From positions 16,418,590 through 16,482,589 of the forward strand of contig OY740768.1 of NCBI GenBank assembly GCA_963513935.1: a stretch of 64,000 nucleotides of DNA, in the 5' to 3' direction. Positions 48,316-59,396 of this stretch are shown here, piece by piece (position 1 is the stretch's first letter; each line of letters begins with the position of its first letter). Source of the stretch: Aphrophora alni (lineage: Eukaryota > Arthropoda > Insecta > Hemiptera > Aphrophoridae). The translations under genes and the position numbers were made by a program. The notes below the pieces were generated by a model. That model saw nothing but the letters and a program-made list of their open reading frames with translations, searched no databases and was not told the origin of the DNA.

Positions 48316-48318
<3 letters not shown>
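46248..48318. other. AT-rich DNA with several adjacent open stretches, no gene called
   Basis: Between 46700 and 47340 three consecutive + strand frames are open: 46707-46910, 46907-47113, and a stop-free run 47063-47308 that includes FEGVVTFLPINPDRDVGVKQ and RSWIDRLQ. They look like one degraded, frameshifted coding stretch, but none matches a family I know. Near 46476-46504 there is a GGTGCCTAAAAACTTTGTAT stretch that recalls mariner-type element ends. No partner end was found. Confidence 0.3.

Positions 48319-48387
<69 letters not shown>
48319..48387. repeat. (TA)n microsatellite abutting a LINE 3' end
   Basis: About 68 bp of TA lie immediately against the 3' terminus of the minus-strand LINE fragment. 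The tract may have grown from its simple-repeat tail. Confidence 0.95.
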
Positions 48388-48392
<5 letters not shown>

Positions 48393-49430
48393 ATTTCCTA
48401 TTTCCCTCCAGAAATAATACAGATACAAAATATTAACACATGAACTACAGCTATTTTATACAATGTTAATCAGCGATAGAAAAAAAATAGAAAGAAAAAA
48501 ATCATACAAAAAATTTAAAAAATCTACAATAGACATAAGATGTACATTTACCTGTACCATATTCTTAAATATACACACTTACGCCCAATCATACTTACAC
48601 ACCTATTCATAAAACTAATATACATAGCTTATAACTATAACACTTGCTTATCTAAACTAAAAGTATAGAAAAGCATTTACTTGAATAGAAAATATAATAT
48701 AGTTCAAAGAAAACCCCTAATTACTCTACAAAGAAAGAAAACCACTCGGCTCCCCTAAAGACATAGACCGCTTTGGCGATAGCCACTCATACATTTTGCG
48801 AAATAAAATAAGACAGCAGTAAGACGAAATTAACCTAAAGATATATAGCTCGTAAAACAAAAATTATAATTTACAAAGAGTTTTTTTTTTTTACTTTTTC
48901 CCAAAATATATCAGCGAGTACTCTACACAAATGTAAAAATATACATTCATATGGTCTTACTTATCAAGAGAGAAAAAAATGTAAGAAGCCAAATCATAAT
49001 AAAATTGACACATATTCTAAAACATCTGTAAGAGCAAATAATACATAAGGGTCACTATACTATTCAATAACTATTACTACATACATTGAACAAGTGTTAA
49101 ACTTACTCCTGTTCAAAACGCCAATTTCTCAATTTTGACAAAAAAAAAATTGAATTTCCATATTTGATGTGGTTAGGAAGAACATTAAATAATTTTGGGC
49201 CCAGGAAACAAAGTCTTCATAAAGTAAGTTTTAAAAGGTTTTGACACTGCAAAATATTCCTGCACTTCTTAACCGTACTCTCCTCCCATCATCCCTATAT
49301 AATAGAAATGTTGTGTCCTCTTTAGGTCCCGCAAAAATATTAAATTTCCTTCAAACTTTAGAAAATGTTTTATGTCATAAAAATGCAATTATTGTCTTTA
49401 AGAAGAAAAGGGTATTGGTTTGATATATAC
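48388..49430 (-). mobile_element. LINE (non-LTR retrotransposon) 3' end, copy 1
   Basis: On the minus strand a decayed C-terminal tail is readable: EYFAVSKPFKTYFMKTLFPG, then after a frameshift GPKLFNVLPNHIKYGNS and SKLRNWRFEQE, with a stop at 49105-49103. A GPKLFN.LP motif shortly before the end is typical of the C-terminus of CR1/jockey-type LINE reverse-transcriptase proteins. About 700 bp of 3' untranslated sequence follow, ending at TTTCCCTCCAG on the + strand (about 48400). The first 380 bp of that tail recur at 56283-56665. The reverse-transcriptase core and endonuclease are not present. The exact LINE clade cannot be decided. Confidence 0.75.
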
Positions 49431-51908
49431 AAGCAACCATATATCCGGTGTATATTAAAATGATTGTTCTTTTCTTGAAAAATGACTACAAGGACATTAT
49501 ATTACATTTTGAAATAAACCTACAACTTCTAATTTTTGTCGGAAACAAATACATAAATCAAACTTATATTATTTCTGTATATATTTTAAGAATAAACAGA
49601 CGTCTAGGCCCACTTAATTCCTCATAATCAAATAAAATTACTGTTATATTTATAAAGTAGAAATTAATATAATTCTACAAAAGTTCAATTCATTTATTAA
49701 CAAACACTCAACATCTTCTTAGAAAGAAATTGTTTCTTAGTTTTGATACAAATGAAATTAAATTGAGGATTACTAAATTGAATAATAATCGATGAAGTTA
49801 ATATCGTTTCCGTATATTATTATATCTTTAAAAGCTGTTATAGATACAGGAATGCCACTAAAAAAAATGATATTCTGGAAATATGAATTTATTCCCTACT
49901 TTTCTGTTGGTCATTATATTTGTTCATAGCCTTTAGTCATGGTTAGATATTTTAAATTCAATAACACAGTTATAATATTATAACTGTTTATATATACGTA
50001 TATAAACAGTTATAATTGTAAATAACAACATTTTAAATTCTGTTAAGTCATTTATTATAAACTGTAATACATCTTATAATAAGATATATTTGTGGCTTCC
50101 CAGGAACTAACATTTTGTAAAAAAAAAGAGTTTAATTTTAGGTCATTTTTTTTTTTTTTTTATTTAAACTACTTATAGACTAAAATATCAATATTTGTTT
50201 TATTTTAATTATATATTGAGAAAAATTTGTATCTCTTGTAAAAGTGTGTTACCTAATTCTTGACCCTTCTAATACTAGTTTTGAGCAATATATCATTTAC
50301 AGAATGGTGTTTGCCCTTATTTTTTTTTTTATGCTATACGGTAGTACATTTGCACATTTTTTATTTGGTAAATAATTCCTAAATTTAGTTCTAGTTTTCA
50401 AGCATTCCCTCTCATAGCTCAATAAAAATGTTCATAGCAGGTAGATTCTAATTCGATAGTTTTAATTTTTCTCAAAACTGGATAAGATACGTCAAGTAAT
50501 GCTTTTTGAACATGCATTGTTTAAAAGGGCAAAATATCATATTTATCATGATTTATTTTAATTTCATTAAACAATAAAAACAAGGATCAACCTCATATAT
50601 TACAAATATAACATATTAACAATCATCTGGTTTACATATTTCCAGCTACCTTCACTTCAGGGAAAAAAAAAAAAAAAAAAAAATTGGATAATTTGATAGA
50701 ATTTTGTTTTTATTTTTATAGACATACAGTTTTATGAGCGGCATGTAAACATATGTATAACAAAAGACATATATTTTATAAATCTAAGAATTTAATATTA
50801 GAAAGTTTAAATAAATAAACTCACGATGTCTTTTTTTTACAAAATAGATTGATTTAATAGGCTCACTATGATTAACGTTTAAAAATTTATTTTCATATTA
50901 TCGAGCCTTATTCGGCAGTTTTAAGAATAATTATGTTTCTATAATTAGTTTTTTTAGGACCTTTGGAGGTATTTTGAATAGTGGAATCAAATTTGTGTGT
51001 ACAAAATACACGGACGTACCTGTACAGTAGGTAGATGCTTAATAAAGATAAAATAAGGTAGCAAAACAAACAATTTACTCTAATAGCATTGAATAAAAAA
51101 TTTAACAATTACCAAAAGTCGTCAGTTCATAAAATTGAAAATGCTCTATACAATAACTTCAATACTATTTACAAAGGTATATAATAATAAAATTCACATG
51201 AATATATTATATATTATTCAGGGTATAATTAATGAAAAATATTTTAAATAATTTCTTGGATCAAGTATGTTACATAAAAAAATATATAATTTTTATATTG
51301 GAACATAAGGGAAAGGTAGGAATTCTAAGTTTTACCTTCTGTAGTACTGAAACTAATTTAATAAATAACTTTTCTATCTAACGTATAAGGTTTGATTTTC
51401 CAATGTACAAAGTAAAATGTAATAACCAAGAGCAGAAGGTGGATCCCAACTAACCAACTTTATAAGTTCTAAAATGAAGGATTAACACGATGGATGAAAG
51501 AAAACTTTTGTTTAATATTTTATTTAATATTCGTTTATGAAAATGCTGTCTTATTTGTTTAATCCGAAGCCGAGAATGAATATGAAATTCACTTGAAACT
51601 ATTAACAAGTGTGGAAAATTTAATCGCTAAATTAAAGGGACTGTATAAATAGTAACAATATTTTAGGTCATGGAAATATAAATAATATATCGATAATTTC
51701 TTAATACATTTTCTGTAGTACTATAAAATAAAATATATTACACCTTTCAAGTCAGTTTTTAAATTGAAAATAATTTTAATAATGTTATACATAAATGTAT
51801 TACATTAATTATCAAGAAAAAAAAAGACAGCATATACTGTTGAAAAGAATAATATGTTTATGTAATACAATTTTTAAATATATAAACACATAATTAATAT
51901 TATATATT

Positions 51909-51910
<2 letters not shown>
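49431..51910. other. AT-rich DNA, no gene supported
   Basis: The stretch contains a 21-bp poly-A run at 50663-50683, a poly-T run near 50147-50161, and the hairpin at 49977-50016. No gene signal is seen. The 66-codon minus frame at 50908-51108 has no recognisable feature. Confidence 0.55.
49977..50016. repeat. 18-bp perfect inverted repeat, 4-nt loop
   Basis: Arms ATTATAACTGTTTATATA (49977-49994) and its exact complement (49999-50016) are separated by 4 nt. Confidence 0.9.

Positions 51911-51950
<40 letters not shown>
51911..51950. repeat. (TA)n microsatellite
   Basis: About 40 bp of TA dinucleotides. Confidence 0.95.
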
Positions 51951-51953
<3 letters not shown>

Positions 51954-51963
51954 CATAATTTAT

Positions 51964-53215
51964 ATATAGCCTAATAGAAGCAGAATTAAATTTGGAGACG
52001 AAACGTGCTATTAAAATTTCAAAATTTTTAATATATTTTTTTTTCAATTTTATCTAATTTGTACAAAATTTTCAACATTTAAGCAATTATCACCTAATAA
52101 CCTATCATTGTTATTTTCTGTATTTTCGTCATGTACACATTTTGATGAAATGATCATCAAGGAAGTTGACACAAAAATAACGAATGACACAATTTCCCTG
52201 AGTATTGACAATTATTTATAAATAAATGCGTTAACAAATCTATTAAGTATCTAATATATTATTTTATTGTTTTTTTAAACAGAAAACACGCCTACAACTA
52301 ATTAAGACGCAATGCGCAAGACAGACCATACTGGAAGAAAATATCTACTAGAAAAGCAGGCGCTAATAGATTCACAGTCTGGAAATAACATGTAATAATT
52401 TCCCTAATTTTCTTTGAGGTTGTTTTATCTAAAAAAAATATTTCGACACGATTAGTTTAATATATTTAAATATGGTGGTTACGCTATATTAAATTTCAGG
52501 AATTTTAAAATGGCAGAAATTTGAAACTTATTTTAAATGTTCTAAGTACGAAAATACATTAATAAATTAAATTTGTTCTGCATCTTGATGACGTGTACAT
52601 ACTGATATCAGTTGTTTCAGACGTTGCTACGAAAATCAATAAATAAATCATTCATGTTCTACTCTGCGTATCGCTGGCGTATTATCTGAGTATCGAATTT
52701 CAAAAATAAAACAACTTCCTACACTGATCAAATAGCTGAAATGTTATTGGTTAGGTTTCAGTTAGAAAGTAATATAACAGCAAAAAAATATAATGCACAA
52801 CTAGTAGGCGGTATCACATAGAAAAGTTGATTTTTTAAATTTTTCTATAGCCTTATAGAAGCCGAATTGAATTTGGAGTCGAGGCGTGCTTTTAAAATTT
52901 TAGAATTTAATATTTTTTTTCCATTTTCATATAATGTATACAAAAATATCAACATTTAACATTACCAATTATATGCACATCAAAAGAATCAGAACTGAAT
53001 AAGGAGTAAACCCTAAAAATTCACTTTGAAATCTCAAAGGGTTTATGAGAAATTGCAGTTAAAAGATTTTCAAAAAAGATCATAATTTTTTTAAACCAAT
53101 GATATGGATATCAAAAGATGCAGAATTGAAAGGAGAGTAAACGCTGAAAACATCACTTCGAAATCTCTAATGGTTTACGAGATATTGCAGTTTGTCATGT
53201 GCCAGATTTTAAAAT
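51964..53215. repeat. Degenerate repeat module, four recognisable units
   Basis: Units at about 51964-52079 and 52847-52958 share TATAGCC-TATAGAAGC-GAATT and TTTGGAG-CGA-CGTGCT with about 880 bp between starts. Two shorter units at about 52978-53060 and 53107-53190 share ATCAAAAGA-CAGAA-TGAA, GAGTAAAC-CT and AAATCTC-GGTTTA-GAGA-ATTGCAG. All four seem related through the AGAAGCAGAATT/AGATGCAGAATT core. No coding sequence is visible. The module is most likely the non-coding part of an old dispersed element. Confidence 0.6.
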
Positions 53216-56200
53216 TTCACGTTTCACCGCTTGCAATACCTTTTTAAAACGCTCCCTAACTATCCATTGTAATGATATGAACTTTTATTCGATGACAGAA
53301 GAAAGTTCAAATTTTACCGTGGTTTTTTTTCAAATCGAAAATATCTCGTATGGTTTTTGAGTAATTAATTGCGCATGCAAATAAATAAAAAAGACCTTTA
53401 AAACAGATGGACATTGAAAATTAAAATATATTGATATGTTAATTGTCCATTTGTAATTTTTAATTTGCTGAACAAGTATATTTAAAACATTACTTAGTTT
53501 ATTAGCTTCCTTACATTAATAACAAACCAACATAAAATATTCAATATTATCATTGCTATAACAAACATGTTTACCTCTCTTTCAATATTTATCCGTGATG
53601 AGCATGATTAACTTTACAAAACAACTTTCGAGTAAACTATTAATTTTCAGACTAATTAGGCATCTTTAACTGTTATGTAAATTAGTTTTTTTGAAAAAAA
53701 TATATAACTAACTAACTACTTTAAGATTCGAGGTTTGAAATATGTAGTAGAGTATAATATTTTTCAGAAATTTCTTCATTTACAGTTTACATGTTGAAAT
53801 AAATATGAGCAAACACGTTTTTCTATTCCCTTGAGGTTTTATTTAAAAAAGTACGAAAATAACATTTTAGTTATAGATTAGTCAGTAAAATTGGTGTAGA
53901 AATCTGAATCATAGTGTAAACATTTATTTTATAATGATGTTATAGAGAATTTGACCTGCGGTACATTCCTACCTGCGGTAGGAAAGTAATATTTCAATTT
54001 TTTTTTTTCAATCTGTTTTCATAAAATATTTATAAAGTTAATATTTACAGTGCTTTGTAAACTTACTTAAACACGGATAAAACTATATGTAAAATTTAAT
54101 TTATGTAGTAAATACTGAATCTCAGTTTTCCTTCTACAGAATAAATTTACTTTCAGAAGCATTGACGTCATAACTCTACTCTATAAATTATTTCCAGTTC
54201 AAATATAAAAAGGTTTGAAAATTAAATTGTCGAGAAACAATATTTATGAAGAAGTCAATGTTGTTTCATAAATATGCAATGCTTTAAATGAAATAACAGC
54301 TTTGAGGTGATAAAATAAATATAAAATAAAGTATTCTCCAATTTTTAAAATAATGTATATTTAAAGTCTGTTATTATAACTCAGATTTCGCTCCTTTAAT
54401 TAGTGAGCAGGTATTTGTAAAAAAATAATAATAATAATAATAATAAAATTATTTTAAATTCAGTGAAACACTTTTGTGGAGTAATTTGTTCCCAATAATA
54501 TTTTACATTGCACAAATAGATCACTTTTCCTATTCTATTCTCTCTGGATGCCTGATCACCTCGTCAAATCACTCTAGACAGGCATCCAGAGGCGGAGAGA
54601 TATTGGGAATCCTTACATTGTGTCCAGCAAATTGATCCTTAAAAACCTTAATTGTGGCATGGAGATATTCCCAGAATAAGACGCCGTTTTGTTCCTTTTT
54701 TTCATACGTTTATTTAAACATTTAGAGAATATAACAATGTTACCCAAACAGCATTTTTAATTTATGATCTTTCTAAAATGCAAAAGTTGCATGGAACTTT
54801 TGTATATAACATAGAAAAAAAGTTGGATGAAAAAATTGGAGTCACTATGACAGGAATCAAAGATTAATTGTGTAATAACTAAAGCTAAAATACCATAAAA
54901 AGCAAATGTTTATTTTTTTTAAATTAAAAGTATAAAAAAACTAAAAATATTTATTTTATCCAAAACCCAACTTGTTATACAGAATTATTTAAAGAATGGT
55001 ACGTATATTTGAACTGTAAATGTATACAGTAAACACACTTGTATAGAAACATATATTTTAGAGTCAAGTGATCAAGATTTAAAAACATTTGATAATAAAA
55101 TCACCCAGAAACGTATATAAAATAGCAGGAAACATTCTTTAGACAACGCAAACACTTACAATAATTACAAAATATAGATGCGAAGATAACCAGTAAGAAT
55201 ACAACATAATCAATTAATCATAATAAATAATGGCAAAATAATAAACTCAACAACAATAACTTCAAAATCACTAAACTGGACTGACACGCATTTGCCGTAA
55301 CATGCTAAATGGCTGTGAAGTCTTACAAAGATAAATAAGATGCTACTTGTAATGACGAATTTTCTGGAACAGTTCAAAAATTCTATTTGCTACATAGGCA
55401 ATTGCAATATACCAAACCAAAGGCTTACACTTCACTTATCAAATGTTTTTAAATCATAAATAAAATGGAATTATTACTAATTTATATTTGACACAGAATG
55501 CGGATTCACAAATGACAATGGCAGAGTCTATTTTGGTTGTGATATTTCAAAATGTGTGTATCTCACTAAACATTAAAGCTACGATAGTTTGAAAGACACT
55601 GTTCTAAAGAGAAAAATAATACTCTAAAATAAAGTATATTTGGAGTTGTTTAATAGAAATGTGAACTTTTAAGAAATATACAAAATGACGTAATTTGTTC
55701 TCTACACCCAACTATTGTGTTAGTCGCGAACAAAGAAATGCAATACATTTAGTGATTTATTACGTATGTTTTATAGTCATATGGATATATAGATATGCAA
55801 ATATGGATCATTATCTTTCCATGGTAAATAAATGATGACCATAGGACTTTGTTTAATGGGCATAATGTTGAACTGCAAAGAAAAAGTGATTTTTGCCACA
55901 ACGCGTTATCGAATACACCTACAGAATCGAATTTTGAGACAAAGCCTAGTGAATGGCAGTTGGAGGGTATTAAAATTCGGGTAGTTTGCCCCTATATTTA
56001 TGTGTATAATTTTGAAGTTTCAACAATTACCCCAAATTTTGAAAAAATTAAAGTTAAACCCCCGTTTTGGATTTTTAAAAGTTTCAACCATTGAACATAT
56101 TTTGAAGTAGTTATGAATATACGCGATCACACCTCTCCACTCACTATATGTGTAATGACAATGACCAATGGTTGATTAGGTTACATCGTACTAGTCATTT

Positions 56201-56282
56201 ATCAATCAGTTACTTATATGTGTTTTTCTTCACTTTATGGAATAGTCCCTATTTTAAAAACCAACACAACATGAGTACATTA
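53216..56282. other. Mostly AT-rich DNA, no firm gene
   Basis: Contains a (TAA)n run at 54425-54446, the nested inverted repeat at 54489-54609, and an 81-codon open frame at 55849-56094 (starts MFNGHNVELQRKSDFCHNAL) in a somewhat GC-richer patch. The frame has no recognised domain and no splice context, so I do not call it. Confidence 0.45.
54489..54609. repeat. Nested inverted repeats
   Basis: The outer pair is TTCCCAATA (54489-54497) and its complement (54601-54609). The inner pair is a 13-bp arm containing CTGGATGCCTG (54542-54554) and its exact complement (54579-54591), with a 24-nt loop. The patch is GC-richer than its surroundings. Confidence 0.8.
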
Positions 56283-56665
56283 TTTTTTATTTCCCTCCAG
56301 AATCAAAATAGATATAAAATATTAACACATCTATTACAGCTATTTTATACAATAGTAATCAGTAAGAAAAAAAGGGAATTAAAGAGAAAAAATCAAACAA
56401 AAAAATTTACCAAATCTACAATAGACATAAAGTGTACATTGACCTGTACCATATTCTTAAATATATACACTTACTCCCAATCATACTTACACACCTATAC
56501 AAAAACTAATATACAGAGCTTATAACTATAACACTTGCTTATCTAAACTAAAAGTATTAAAAAAACATTTACTTGTATAGAAAATATGATATAGTTCAGA
56601 ACCCCCTCCCCCCCATTACTCTCGAAGAAGAAAAAACAACGAAAAACAACCAGGTCCCCTAAAGG
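56283..56665 (-). mobile_element. LINE 3' end, copy 2 (5'-truncated)
   Basis: This copy matches 48400-48780 in the same orientation almost throughout, sharing for example CCATATTCTTAAATATA and GCTTATAACTATAACACTTG. It starts at the same ATTTCCCTCCAG terminus and loses similarity after CCCCTAAAG near 56665, the pattern of a 5'-truncated LINE insertion. The 125-codon open frame at 56148-56525 on the + strand runs antisense through it and is spurious. Confidence 0.8.
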
Positions 56666-58003
56666 CTTATTTTAAAATACAATTTCCTCAAACAAACACA
56701 ATGAATATGCGTTGCAAAACGTTTTTTGGTTTAATTTGTTGAAACTAAAGATATATTTAGGAAATATTTACAACTCTCTTGAATGTAAAGAGATTCATTC
56801 TTTTTACAACCTCTTCTATTCAATATCGACAATGTTTACACATACTTGTCATTGTTAACACCTGTCTGTTTCCTTCCCTGACAGAAACACATATTCTTTA
56901 ACAATTTCATGTTATGATATTGATAAAAAATAAATATGGAAAGTGTTTTACAAAACATGATCTGTTTAATATTCAACGATACTTTCATGAAATGTGATTT
57001 TTCCAGTAATGCATTTGTATATAAACAAAAGGAGAAGCAAAACTAATTTATTTTTGTACTGATCTTTTAAGAATATAAGTGAAGTTTATTAGGAACGGAC
57101 ACAGGCTGTTTTGCAGTAACATTTTAGTGGATGGGTCCAAAGAAATATGGACCTATCCACTAATATATATATATATATATATACGTTAAATATATATCCT
57201 CATTTAGACTTAAGCAAAATCTGTATTATTATGTATCATTTTTTTAAATTCTCGACGATTTAATTCTGACATTTCATGTTAAAATTAGTAAATACATTCC
57301 ATGTATCTATTTGATATAATGGGGAGAAAAAGTAACAGAACGGGAGAGCGGAAGTGTGAGAACACCGGTAGGACCTTCATAAAGTAAATACGAAAATAAA
57401 TATGTTAGGCAACAATGGAAATAGCTAAGGCATTGTAAAGTTAAATAATTTTAATGTAACAAGAGTTACGTCCAGAATCAGTTATAATACTTAAACTTCC
57501 TTTAAATTTGTTATTATTTATACAATATTTGTTTGATAATGAAAGACCCCTACTAGACTACTTTATTTTTCAAAAATATCCGAAGGAAAACGACGTAATG
57601 AAGAAAGTAACTTTTATTTTTCCTCACGTATATGAAAGATGTCGACGAATGTAATTTAGTTTTGCGGATGGATGTGTGGAAACATTTGTTTACAGTTTAA
57701 ATACAATGAAACATACAAATGCACTCATAACATTGCAACAATTATAATAAGTACAAATTTTCGTAATTTTAAATTCTGTTACAAAAATTTCCTTTAACGG
57801 ACTAACTCGACGTTTGTCTTAATTTGATATCTTGTTGTTTCACGTAAATTTCAAATGTTATTTCTTACGAACATAAAAACACTGACTTGTTAAAATGTTA
57901 GCCAAATTTTTAGTTATGTAAATTCTAGGCTCTATAAATAATTATATTCACTAAAATATCCACTTTTTTAAGGACATTCCATAAGTTCCTAAAAAACCAA
58001 ATG
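56666..58003. other. AT-rich DNA, no gene supported
   Basis: Includes a short TA tract at 57162-57183. No coding or RNA gene signal is visible. Confidence 0.6.
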
Positions 58004-59305
58004 TAGTTAGGTTAATACGATGTAAAATGTAACATTTTATTCTGTAAAGACTAGTATTATGTGTTACTAGTACAGATAAAGCAGCTGTAGTGTAACATCC
58101 ATTGAAAGTTATCTTTAATGGTCTAGTTAGGTTAATACGATGTAAAACGTAACATTTTATTCTGTAAAGACTAGTATTATGTGTTACTAGTACAGATAAA
58201 GCAGCTGTAGTGTAACATCCATTGAAAGTTATCTTTAATGGTCTAGTTAGGTTAATACGATGTAAAACGTAACATTTTATTCTGTAAAGACTAGTATTAT
58301 GTGTTACTAGTACAGATAAAGCAGCTGTAGTGTAACATCCATTGAAAGTTATCTTTAATGGTCTAGTTAGGTTAATACGATGTAAAACGTAACATTTTAT
58401 TCTGTAAAGACTAGTATTATGTGTTACTAGTACACATAAAGCAGCTGTAGTGTAACATCCATTGAGAGTTATCTTTAATGGTCTAGTTAGGTTAATACGA
58501 TGTAAAACGTAACATTTTATTCTGTAAAGACTAGTATTATGTGTTACTAGTACAGATAAAGCAGCTGTAGTGTAACATCCATTGAAAGTTATCTTTAATG
58601 GTCTAGTTAGGTTAATACGATGTAAAACGTAACATTTTATTCTGTAAAGACTAGTATTATGTGTTACTAGTACACATAAAGCAGCTGTAGTGTAACATCC
58701 ATTGAGAGTTATCTTTAATGGTCTAGTTAGGTTAATACGATGTAAAATGTAACATTTTATTCTGTAAAGACTAGTATTATGTGTTACTAGTACAGATAAA
58801 GCAGCTGTAGTGTAACATCCATTGAAAGTTATCTTTATTGGTCTAGTTAGGTTAATACGATGTAAAACGTAACATTTTATTCTGTAAAGACTAGTATTAT
58901 GTGTTACTAGTACAGATAAAGCAGCTGTAGTATAACATCCATTGAAAGTTATCTTTAATGGTCTAGTTAGGTTAATACGATGTAAAACGTAACATTTTAT
59001 TCTGTAAAGACTAGTATTATGTGTTACTAGTACAGATAAAGCAGCTGTAGTGTAACATCCATTGAAAGTTATCTTTATTGGTCTAGTTAGGTTAATACGA
59101 TGTAAAACGTAACATTTTATTCTGTAAAGACTAGTATTATGTGTTACTAGTACAGATAAAGCAGCTGTAGTGTAACATCCATTGAAAGTTATCTTTAATG
59201 GTCTAGTTAGGTTAATACGATGTAAAACGTAACATTTTATTCTGTAAAGACTAGTATTATGTGTTGCTAGTACAGATAATGCAGCTGTAGTATAACATCC
59301 ATTGA
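58004..59305. repeat. 120-bp satellite array, 10.85 copies
   Basis: An exact 120-bp period starts at TAGTTAGG (58004) and ends inside the eleventh copy (59305). Copies differ at only a few positions. Each unit contains a 7-bp inverted repeat, ACTAGTA...TACTAGT. Copies 4 and 6 share the same two variants (CACATAAA and ATTGAGAG), and copies 7 and 9 share TTTATTG, so the array has partly grown in 240-bp dimers. No hammerhead core (CTGANGA...GAAA) is present in the unit. Confidence 0.98.
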
Positions 59306-59396
59306 TGTATAATGTAATTATATTAAGTTGTAAAATATAATTTTATTTTGTAAAGACGAATATTAATTTGTTATTAATACTGTTAAGCGGCTCTAT
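59306..59396. repeat. Degenerate edge copy of the 120-bp satellite
   Basis: Immediately after the array, 59316-59395 still follows the unit (TTAAGTTGTAAAATATAA, TTTTATT-TGTAAAGAC, TATTAAT, GC-GCT) but with many changes. It looks like an older, unhomogenised edge copy. Confidence 0.65.

Noticed and set aside
56148..56525. 125-codon open frame on the + strand
   Set aside because: It runs antisense through the 3' untranslated region of LINE copy 2.
58004..59305. Search for a hammerhead in the 120-bp satellite
   Set aside because: Neither strand of the unit contains a CTGANGA box followed by a stem and GAAA.
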